This document shows positions 56,938 to 64,000 of a stretch of 64,000 bases of DNA, in pieces. The DNA comes from Sphingomonas jaspsi DSM 18422 (GTDB lineage Bacteria > Pseudomonadota > Alphaproteobacteria > Sphingomonadales > Sphingomonadaceae): NCBI RefSeq assembly GCF_000585415.1, contig NZ_KK073876.1, forward strand, positions 989,810 through 1,053,809. Direction: 5' to 3'. Within the stretch, counting starts at the first letter, position 1. Each line of letters starts with the position of its first letter. The notes beneath the pieces are model-generated. The model did not search any database. It had not been told where the DNA came from and saw only the letters and a list, made by a program, of their open reading frames with translations. Position numbers and translations under genes: made by a program.

Positions 56938-59900
56938 GTGGAAAGCGCTCTGGTCGAACTGTTCCATGAAGGCGCACCGGATGATGTCGTACCGGTCATC
57001 ATCCGGCTGCACCCGGGACAGCAGATGCCGGCGGCGGTTCGCGCCGTCGCCAGCTTCGGCCTGATCCACACGGCCCGCATCCTGCGCAGCGACATTTTCG
57101 CGGTCCGCGACCTCGTCGCCAGCATGAAAAAGCCGCAGGATTATACGGCCGCCACGGCGGGCGATGAGGAAGAAGTCGGGTTCGACGACCTGACGGTGCT
57201 GACGTCCGACCACCGCCGATCGCCCGACATGCCGACCGGGCGCGGGGTGGTGCTCTGCCATCTCGACTGGGGCCTGGACTTCACCCACCCTGCCTTTCGC
57301 AACTCGGACGGCAGCACCCGCCTCGTCGCCTTGTGGGACCAGGCGGGTCGATACGATCCGGCGCGGCCCAACATTTACGGCTTCGGGCGGATCCACAGCC
57401 GCGCCGACATCAACGCGGCGCTGGCGACGCCCGATCCGTTTCGCGCGCTCGGCTATCGCTGGTGGAGTTCGGACAGCGGTCGCGGCAGCCACGGCACCCA
57501 CACGCTCGGCATCGCCGGCGGCTCGGCGCTGCCCGACATCCCGGCAGGCTACGCGCCCGGCGCCGACCTGTTGTTCGTCGACCTGTCGACCCGCACCCCG
57601 GCCGGCCCGCAGCCGCTGGGCAACTCCACCGACCTGCTGGAAGGCATCGATTTCGCCGACCGGTGTGCCGGCGATCGCTGCCTCGTGGTCAATGCCAGCC
57701 TGGGCCGCCAGGCCGGCCAGCATGACGGGCTGACGCTGACCGAACAGGCGCTGGACTATTTCCTCACCCGCCGCACAGGCCGGGCGATGACGATGAGTTG
57801 CGGCAACTACCGCAACAAGCATGCCCACACCCACCTGCTCATGACGCCGGGCGAACGGCGCAGCCTCACCCTCCAGCTGGCAGCAGGGCAGCGCAAGGCG
57901 GAACTCGACATCTGGTATTCGCGCAATGACCGGTTGCGGATCGGCTGCACGGGGCCTGACGGGCTGGCGACGACACCGCTTGACCCGGGCGGAACGTCCG
58001 ACCTCACCAATGGCCATCGAATCGTTGGCCGGCTGTACCATCGCGGCGACGACCCCAACAACGGCGACCGGCAAGTGTCGCTGTTCCTTCATGGCGATGC
58101 GCCCGCCGGAGCCTACACCATGACGTTCGAAGCGCTGTCGATCGGCGATGGCCGGGTCCACGCCTGGGTAGAACGCGATCCCGCGGGGGCCGCGCGGCTG
58201 CGCTTTTCCGATTCCGACGACGACCCCCGCAGCACGGTCGGCACGATCTGCAACGGGTTCGCGACGATTGCGGTTGCGGCCTATGACGCGCACCAGCCGG
58301 ACCGGCCTCCCGGGCCTTTTTCCAGCCAGAGCCCGACGCGCGACGGGCGCACGTCGACGCCGCGCGTGGCGGCACCCGGCGTCAAGGTGCTCGGCCCCCG
58401 ATCGACACCGCACAGCGGCGGCGCAGCGCCTTCGGCGACACGCATGTCGGGAACCAGCATGGCCGCACCGGCCGTCGCCGGGACCATCGCCATGCTGTTC
58501 GATTGCGCGGGCCGACCGCTCAGCATCGATGATGTCAGTGCGCTGGTGGTCGAGACCGCCGATCCGGTCGCGGAATCCGACCGCGAACGGCTCGGCGCCG
58601 GATATCTCAATCCCGCGGCCGCCATCGCCGCCTGCCGGTCGCTGCCGGTCCGCGCGGCCCTTCCCATCCCGCGGCAGCCGCCGCTCAGTCCCCGCCCGCA
58701 ATTCCGGGTGCCCCACATGCAGGAGGCCATCATGTCCAGCCAGGAAGAATTCGAGCAGACCGGCGAAGGCCATGTTTGCGACAGCGACAGCGAACTGGAG
58801 ATGGCCGACGACGAACAATTCGCCACCGACGAAGAATTTTTCGCGACCATGGAGGGAGACGAAGCCGAACTCGACGAAGCGGAATCGCTCGCCGAAGGCA
58901 GTGACGCGTTAGGCGACGGCTACCGCCGACGGGGCGGGTGGGGCGGCGGCCTGCCGTTCCAGTTCCAGATCCCCATCGGCGGATCGGGCGGCCTGGGCAT
59001 CGGCGTCCCCATCGGCGGGCGCAACAGCCCCTTCTCGATCGGCATACCGCTCGGCGGAACCACCCCGCCCGCGCCGGCGGCAGGGCCCACCACGATCGTC
59101 AACCCCGGCCAGGTGGTCGTCCAGCCCGGCGCACCGGGAACCGTCGTGACCATGCCGACGCCTCTCGACCAGCCGATCGTGACCGCGCTCGACCTGCCGC
59201 AGGACCCCGTGTCGACCGCCACCGAACTGGCCGTCGCCGAGGCCGAGCTGGGCGAGGATGCGGATTTCGACACCGATGCAGAACAAGCCGATGCCGAAGC
59301 CGACGCGGCAATGCTGGAAGAGGCCGGGCGGATCGCGGCGCTGCAGCAGGAATGGGCACTCGACGACTATCGCGAGGTCGACGCGCGCTACGAGGCCGAA
59401 CAGCTGATCCAGGCGGCGGAAAGCCTGGAGGCCGTGCCCGAAGGCAGCGATGCGCTCTGCCGCATGCTGGGCGAGCGTGTCGGCACCGGCAATGCCGAGA
59501 GCGAGGGCGAAGCGTCGACCTCGCTTTACGAGCTCTTCTCGCGCGTTCGGCACGGCGAGGAATCCGGCCTGCGCCTGCTCGGCCGGGCGGCGCGGATCAT
59601 CCTGTCGCCGGGCGCGGCGCTCGACGAACGTCGCCCGCGGCGCGGCGACATCATGCTGCGCATGTTCCCGGGGCAACGCTTCGTCCAGCTATCGGTGGTG
59701 GCTAGCCCCGAACTGATCAGTCTCGACCGACTCGGCCAGCGTGGCTTGCAGCCTGAAGGCCGGGGCGACCCGCTACCGGGACGCTACGTCCAGGTGGTCG
59801 AGGCGTGGCCGATGCGGCGGACCCAGGACGAAGGATTTGCCCGGCGGCTGACCAATGCCGCTGACATCGTGTCGCTCGACACGATGATCCTGCGGCTGAT

Positions 59901-62900
59901 GCCGGAAGGCTATGTCGGCGGGGACAGCGACGGCGAAGACGACCCGGCCCACCCCCGCCTCGCGCCCGGAGCGCACGGGCCCGACGTCGTCGCGCTGCAA
60001 CGGCGACTGAACGAACTTCACCAGCGGCGCGAAGCGGCCGGCATGCCCGGCCTTGCCAACATGCCGCTGGCCGAGGACGGCCAATATGGCCCGCGGCTGC
60101 AGGCGGCGGTCCAGTCGATGCAGCGGCTTGCGCCGCCGGCAATGGTGCCAAGCCCGAGCGGGATCATGGACGAAGGAAGCTGGCGCGCGCTGGCCTTCCT
60201 GGAGGCCGCCCAGTCGATCGCCAGCGTTGCGGGACAGGTCCGCAGCCAGGCAAGGAATGTGGCTCGTGCGGTCGGCATCCCGACCGGGACCAGCGCCGGA
60301 CAGGAAACGGTCGAACATGTGCCGCTGCTGGCATCGCACCGGGGAACGTCGCCCGACCTGCTGTTGCGCTGGAACGACATGCCGGCGGGCACCAGCCGGG
60401 TCGACGTGGTGGTGCACCTCCATGGCTTTTCGGGTCATGGCGCGGCGATGCGGATCGACCGCGACAAGTTGCCGATCAGCGGACTCGATTTCTTCGATCC
60501 CGATCACCCTGGCTCTACCGGGCGCACGGCGCCGACGCTCTGCATCATGCCGCGCGGCAATTATTACGGCGGGCGAACCCACATGGGCTATGATTTTCCC
60601 GCGCTGTTCGCGAGCGGGGCGTTCAATGCGCTGATCCGCTTCGCGCTCGAACGGTTCGCGGCGTCCGCAGGTATCGCCAATGCACAGCCGGGGCGGGTGA
60701 TCCTGACCGGGCATTCGGGCGGCGGCGCGGCGATCATGCGGCTGCTGGCCGAGAATGACCCGGACGAGATTTACTGCTTCGACGCGCTCTACAACAATCC
60801 CGCGCCGCTGATCCGCTGGGCGCAGGATCGGCTGTCGTCCGGGCGGGGCGCGACGTCGGCGTTGCGCATCATGTTCCGCGAAGGCGAAGGCACCGCGCGA
60901 AACAGTCACGCGGTGGCGGCGGCGATTGCGCCGGCGCTGGCCGGACACCCCGATCTCGCGGCGCGTTTCCGTGCTGAGCCGGTGCCGGTCCAGCACAACG
61001 ACATTCCGCGCCGGTTCGGCTGGCGATTGTTGGCCGATGCTACCGCCGATCTCGGCCTCGGCCAGCCTCGCGCGCCGCGCCGCCAGACGCCGCATGACGC
61101 GGCCGACGGCGGGTTCGAATTTGACATGGATACGGACGGCCCCTCGGAAGGCCTGGCCCAGGCCGAGGTCGACCGGCTGGCGCGCTGCACCTTCAGCGAC
61201 AGCGCGGGTCTGGAGCGATTTTTCACACAGGCCGGCGGCTTTGCCGACTGGTTCAACCGCACCTTGTCCGGCCATGGACCGTTCGTGCGGCCGGGCCGGG
61301 GCGGCGTCCTGCGCGTGCCGACCGGGGACGAGGCGAGGGAGCGCTTCCGCCGCTTCTGGGACCGGCTCGACCTCGCCTATCGCCAGCCGTCGATCAGCCT
61401 GCTCGAGTTCGCATCCCTGATGGCGATCGTGCTGAACGAGACCGACGGTAACTTCGCCGGCCGCACCGAATCCAGCGGGCGCGGTGGCGGGGGGCGAACC
61501 GATTCACGCGGCCATCATCGCGGACTGGCCTATTTCTTCGATCGCATCGAACTGCGTCCGGGCCACTTCAAGGCCAGCTACAATCGGCTGAGCGGCGGGC
61601 GCACCGCGGGGTCGTTGTTCAACGATCCGGTCTACATCCGCGCCCATGGCTCGCTCGGCGGCGCAGATCGCTTCGCGCATCACGGCGACGACGACAACGG
61701 CGTGTGGAACGGCGACCAATATCCGGCCGACCATGTGCCGACCGACGAGCATGTTGCCGACACCGCCTTCATCCGCGAAGCCGACTTCTACAAGTTCCGC
61801 GGCCGCGGGATCATCCAGACGACCGGCAGGCCGGCCTATCTGCGGCTGGTCCAGACGGTGAAGACCTACCGTGGCAGCAATCCCGTGCTGACGGCGCTGG
61901 CGTCGGCGTGGGCCGCTATGTCCGATCAGGACGCCTGCACCGCCAGCACCAATGCCCAGTGGGAACAGTTGTTCGCGCTGCCCGAAACGCTGGGCATGGC
62001 TTTTGCCCTCCATTCCCCCGGCTACCGCATCATGAGCCGGCAGGCCGACATCCTCAATGCCGTCCCAGCGCCCGGCCATCGCGGGCAGGCCGGTTCGATC
62101 TTCCTCATGGGGCGGCGGATCAGCGGTAGCGCCGACTATGGCGCACACCTCTATCGCGACCGGGTAGTCGGCCTGCTCCGCGGGATGCTGCAGCTACCGC
62201 TCGACGCGTCGGCAAGCGCCGCGCCGCCGACGGTTCCTGCCCGGCCCTCGTCTCAGGAAAGGCCGAGGCAGGAAACCGATCCGCAGCCCGCAACGAGTGC
62301 TGCGCGACCGGGACATCGCCTCGCCAGCGTCAGGCCGCAAGGACGTGCGACACCGCCCGACGAAGCGACAGCACGCAGCCAATGGGATGCCCATCCGCGG
62401 GTCCATCACCATTTCCACAACCAGTTCGACACCTATTTCGACATGGCGCCGAAATTCGCCGCGCGCGGGGTGGCGGATGCCGCGGCCTACCTCGCCGACA
62501 ATATGACAGAACTGAATTTCATGGGGCATCGGACGCCGGGCCACCGTGGCTTCGTCGCGCCGCTTGCCGAGGCGGAGGCGATGCTGCGCGGACATCAGGT
62601 GACGCCGCCCGTGACCTCCTTCTGGTCATTGAACGTGCGCACCATGCGCGACAACGCCTCGCTCAGCCTGCATTCGTTGGGCTTGGCGTTCGACATCAAC
62701 CCTCGCACCAACCCGCACATCCAAAGGGCGTGGCACGACGAATTCGCCGTCATCCATGCGGTGACCGGCGTCGACCTGTTGCGCACCCGCGATCCGGCGC
62801 GACTGCGCGCGGCAAGCGACCAGTTCAGCCGCGACTTCAACAGCCAGTGGGTAGCGACGCAGACCGATCCCGCGATCGTCCGCGCCCTGCGCAACCGTCG

Positions 62901-63045
62901 CACGCTCGAACGGCTGCAGGGCTGGGCCACCACCGGCCTGTGCACGCTCGACCTTGCCCTGATCGAAGCCTTCCTCGCGGTCGGGCTTCGGTGGGGCGGT
63001 CAGTGGAACCAGTCGAAAGACTTCATGCACTTCGAACTGCCTTGA
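56938..63045 (+). CDS. Giant multidomain protein: S8 protease, PG-binding-like, alpha/beta hydrolase, GH19-like, M15 peptidase
   Basis: A 2,035-residue protein from GTG 56938 without a signal peptide. Residues about 100-565 are a subtilisin-like protease with Asp110 (CHLDWGLDF), His185 (GSHGTHTLGIAGG), Asn290 (SCGN) and Ser507 (MSGTSMAAPAVAG). A very acidic and Gly/Pro-rich linker spans 600-800. Residues about 1005-1065 resemble a peptidoglycan-binding repeat (PGAHGPDVVALQRRLNELHQ). Residues 1150-1370 look like an alpha/beta hydrolase with VVVHLHGFSGHG and Ser1260 in ILTGHSGGGAA. Residues 1480-1750 resemble GH19 chitinase/lysozyme (Glu1501 in VLNETDGNF; KFRGRGIIQTTGR). Residues 1810-2035 are an M15-type murein peptidase (SLHSLGLAFDIN, His1912/Asp1919; WGGQWNQSKDFMHFE, His2031). 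An internal AGGAGG-ATG at 58721-58734 could start a separate 1,437-residue product. Confidence 0.85.
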   Translation: MESALVELFHEGAPDDVVPVIIRLHPGQQMPAAVRAVASFGLIHTARILRSDIFAVRDLVASMKKPQDYTAATAGDEEEVGFDDLTVLTSDHRRSPDMPTGRGVVLCHLDWGLDFTHPAFRNSDGSTRLVALWDQAGRYDPARPNIYGFGRIHSRADINAALATPDPFRALGYRWWSSDSGRGSHGTHTLGIAGGSALPDIPAGYAPGADLLFVDLSTRTPAGPQPLGNSTDLLEGIDFADRCAGDRCLVVNASLGRQAGQHDGLTLTEQALDYFLTRRTGRAMTMSCGNYRNKHAHTHLLMTPGERRSLTLQLAAGQRKAELDIWYSRNDRLRIGCTGPDGLATTPLDPGGTSDLTNGHRIVGRLYHRGDDPNNGDRQVSLFLHGDAPAGAYTMTFEALSIGDGRVHAWVERDPAGAARLRFSDSDDDPRSTVGTICNGFATIAVAAYDAHQPDRPPGPFSSQSPTRDGRTSTPRVAAPGVKVLGPRSTPHSGGAAPSATRMSGTSMAAPAVAGTIAMLFDCAGRPLSIDDVSALVVETADPVAESDRERLGAGYLNPAAAIAACRSLPVRAALPIPRQPPLSPRPQFRVPHMQEAIMSSQEEFEQTGEGHVCDSDSELEMADDEQFATDEEFFATMEGDEAELDEAESLAEGSDALGDGYRRRGGWGGGLPFQFQIPIGGSGGLGIGVPIGGRNSPFSIGIPLGGTTPPAPAAGPTTIVNPGQVVVQPGAPGTVVTMPTPLDQPIVTALDLPQDPVSTATELAVAEAELGEDADFDTDAEQADAEADAAMLEEAGRIAALQQEWALDDYREVDARYEAEQLIQAAESLEAVPEGSDALCRMLGERVGTGNAESEGEASTSLYELFSRVRHGEESGLRLLGRAARIILSPGAALDERRPRRGDIMLRMFPGQRFVQLSVVASPELISLDRLGQRGLQPEGRGDPLPGRYVQVVEAWPMRRTQDEGFARRLTNAADIVSLDTMILRLMPEGYVGGDSDGEDDPAHPRLAPGAHGPDVVALQRRLNELHQRREAAGMPGLANMPLAEDGQYGPRLQAAVQSMQRLAPPAMVPSPSGIMDEGSWRALAFLEAAQSIASVAGQVRSQARNVARAVGIPTGTSAGQETVEHVPLLASHRGTSPDLLLRWNDMPAGTSRVDVVVHLHGFSGHGAAMRIDRDKLPISGLDFFDPDHPGSTGRTAPTLCIMPRGNYYGGRTHMGYDFPALFASGAFNALIRFALERFAASAGIANAQPGRVILTGHSGGGAAIMRLLAENDPDEIYCFDALYNNPAPLIRWAQDRLSSGRGATSALRIMFREGEGTARNSHAVAAAIAPALAGHPDLAARFRAEPVPVQHNDIPRRFGWRLLADATADLGLGQPRAPRRQTPHDAADGGFEFDMDTDGPSEGLAQAEVDRLARCTFSDSAGLERFFTQAGGFADWFNRTLSGHGPFVRPGRGGVLRVPTGDEARERFRRFWDRLDLAYRQPSISLLEFASLMAIVLNETDGNFAGRTESSGRGGGGRTDSRGHHRGLAYFFDRIELRPGHFKASYNRLSGGRTAGSLFNDPVYIRAHGSLGGADRFAHHGDDDNGVWNGDQYPADHVPTDEHVADTAFIREADFYKFRGRGIIQTTGRPAYLRLVQTVKTYRGSNPVLTALASAWAAMSDQDACTASTNAQWEQLFALPETLGMAFALHSPGYRIMSRQADILNAVPAPGHRGQAGSIFLMGRRISGSADYGAHLYRDRVVGLLRGMLQLPLDASASAAPPTVPARPSSQERPRQETDPQPATSAARPGHRLASVRPQGRATPPDEATARSQWDAHPRVHHHFHNQFDTYFDMAPKFAARGVADAAAYLADNMTELNFMGHRTPGHRGFVAPLAEAEAMLRGHQVTPPVTSFWSLNVRTMRDNASLSLHSLGLAFDINPRTNPHIQRAWHDEFAVIHAVTGVDLLRTRDPARLRAASDQFSRDFNSQWVATQTDPAIVRALRNRRTLERLQGWATTGLCTLDLALIEAFLAVGLRWGGQWNQSKDFMHFELP
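58721..58734 (+). promoter_or_regulatory. Internal ribosome-binding site and start in the giant gene
   Basis: AGGAGG (58721-58726), five bases, then ATG at 58732, in frame at residue 599. It lies exactly after the S8 protease domain and before the acidic segment SSQEEFEQTGEGHVCDSDSE, which resembles the N-termini of other cluster proteins. It would yield a 1,437-residue product lacking the protease. Confidence 0.65.
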
Positions 63046-63069
63046 TCGCCCATCCGAGGAGGAACAACC

Positions 63070-64000
63070 ATGGCCATGATTAGCGAAATCCTCCGCCCCT
63101 ATCTGACGCCGCTGGCGCAGACGGGCCAAGGCGGCGATGCGGCGGCGAACATTCGCTGGCTGCAGAGCGCGCTCAACCGGGTCAGCAATGCCGGGTTGAC
63201 CGTCGACGGCGTCGCCGGACCGCGCACGCGTGCCGCGGTACAGGCCTTTCAGCGCGAACAGGGGCTGACCCCCGACGGTGTTGCCGGTCCTTTGACGATG
63301 GCGGCATTACGCAGGGCCTTGGAAGGACAGCCGCAGGACCGTCCGCCGTCGCTGCCGGACGGTGGCCCACCGGCCTGCCGCGGCCTGCCGAAGCGTCAGG
63401 AACTGGACGGCTTCGCTTTCGGCCAGGCGCGCCTTGAACCGCAGCACCTGCCGGTGATCGACCAGATTGCGGCCTGCCTGGTCGCAAGCCTTGCGAGCTC
63501 GACCCCGGTAACCCGGCTGACCGTGATCGGTCATACCGATCCGGTCGGCGACGACCAGGCCAACGACGCGCTGGGCCTGCGCCGGGCGACGGCGGTCGCC
63601 GACGCGATCAGGGCGCGCATGACGCAATGGGGCGCACCCGCGACGGCCGTCGCGTTCGAGGTTTCAAGTCGGGGCGAGCGTGAGCAGGTGCCGGGCGATC
63701 CCGCGCACAACCGCCGGGTCGAGGTCGTCGCCCCGTTTGCTTATCCGCAAGTCCAGCCGATCCCGCCAATTCCACCGATCTGGCCGATCCCGCCGATCCC
63801 GCCGGTTCCGCCGTTCCGATCGCTGCTCGATCCGCCGCGCTGGGGGCCGCTGCTGGCCCGCGCCTTCGACGCCAGTACCGTCATCCGCACCGGCAATGCC
63901 GTTCGCCACCTGGTCGACGCGGAAAATCCGGCGCACGCCGCGCTGGCCGGCTACGACGCGATGGTCGCCGCGATCCGATCGGCAAGCGGGGGCGACGCGT
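63070..64000 (+). CDS. Peptidoglycan-binding / OmpA-like protein (3' end cut off)
   Basis: At least 310 residues, open to the window end. Residues about 25-85 are a PG_binding_1 domain (NIRWLQSALNRVSNAGLTVD, GPRTRAAVQAFQREQGLTPD). Residues about 108-222 match the OmpA C-terminal domain (LTVIGHTDPVGDDQANDALG, LRRATAVADAIR and NRRVEVV), which binds diaminopimelate. A Pro-rich run (PIPPIPPIWPIPPIPPVPPF) follows, then a new domain starts (SLLDPPRWGPLLARAFDAST). GAGGAGG precedes ATG 63070. No signal peptide or membrane anchor is seen, unusual for an OmpA-like protein. Confidence 0.8.
   Translation, partial: MAMISEILRPYLTPLAQTGQGGDAAANIRWLQSALNRVSNAGLTVDGVAGPRTRAAVQAFQREQGLTPDGVAGPLTMAALRRALEGQPQDRPPSLPDGGPPACRGLPKRQELDGFAFGQARLEPQHLPVIDQIAACLVASLASSTPVTRLTVIGHTDPVGDDQANDALGLRRATAVADAIRARMTQWGAPATAVAFEVSSRGEREQVPGDPAHNRRVEVVAPFAYPQVQPIPPIPPIWPIPPIPPVPPFRSLLDPPRWGPLLARAFDASTVIRTGNAVRHLVDAENPAHAALAGYDAMVAAIRSASGGDA

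Noticed and set aside
56311..58818. An 835-codon minus-strand frame opposite the S8 protease
   Set aside because: The plus strand carries an intact catalytic triad; the reverse frame has no recognisable motif.

Overview
The window looks like chromosomal DNA of a GC-rich alphaproteobacterium, most likely a sphingomonad (Sphingomonadales). The evidence is a CtrA cell-cycle regulator with an intact receiver and DNA-binding domain, an alphaproteobacterial-style str-S10-spc ribosomal block, a YerC-type TrpR relative beside the trp and his operons, and heavily GC-biased third codon positions in nearly every gene. I saw no tRNA, rRNA, insertion sequence or CRISPR array.

Positions 1-17,100 carry mixed housekeeping genes: a cut-off amidohydrolase, threonine ammonia-lyase, leucyl-tRNA-protein transferase (bpt), a sulfotransferase, ctrA with candidate CtrA boxes in its promoter, an RluA-type pseudouridine synthase overlapping arfB, a free-Met sulfoxide reductase, a universal stress protein, a pdhC / secreted protein / thioesterase / lpdA operon, a CDF metal transporter, an aminotransferase / sulfotransferase-like / amidohydrolase chain, and several small secreted proteins of unknown role. 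Positions 17,344-33,896 are the translation block: rpsL-rpsG-fusA-tuf, a terminator, then rpsJ through rplO, secY and adk. The junctions in this block carry conspicuous hairpins, including a highly folded 288-nt spacer between rpsJ and rplC.

Positions 33,943-37,723 hold a START-like secreted protein, folA, an FAD-linked oxidase and a UDP-sugar dehydrogenase. Positions 37,802-52,405 hold two large biosynthetic operons running head to head from a shared control region at about 45,540-45,650. Leftward is aroF-trpE-trpG-trpD-trpCF-trpB-trpA, preceded by a trp leader peptide with three tandem Trp codons and an attenuator hairpin. Rightward is yerC-hisG-hisD-hisCB-hisH-hisA-hisF-hisIE. Most junctions in both are ATGA, GTGA or TGATG overlaps. 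The hisC and hisB dehydratase reading frames are fused into one 542-residue protein.

From 52,648 to the window end lies an accessory cluster, the most novel part. A SARP/BTAD-type regulator is followed by four 11-bp-spaced direct repeats, which are a candidate operator. Then come a set of tightly packed proteins that I do not recognise (Gly-rich, coiled-coil with paired CxxC motifs, and acidic), a 2,035-residue protein joining a subtilisin-like S8 protease, a peptidoglycan-binding-like segment, an alpha/beta-hydrolase-like domain, a GH19-like domain and an M15-type murein peptidase, and a truncated peptidoglycan-binding/OmpA protein. An ideal internal Shine-Dalgarno and ATG inside the giant gene suggest it is a fusion or makes two products. 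The cluster looks like a regulated cell-wall- and protein-degrading effector system. Its export route and its downstream part are not in view.
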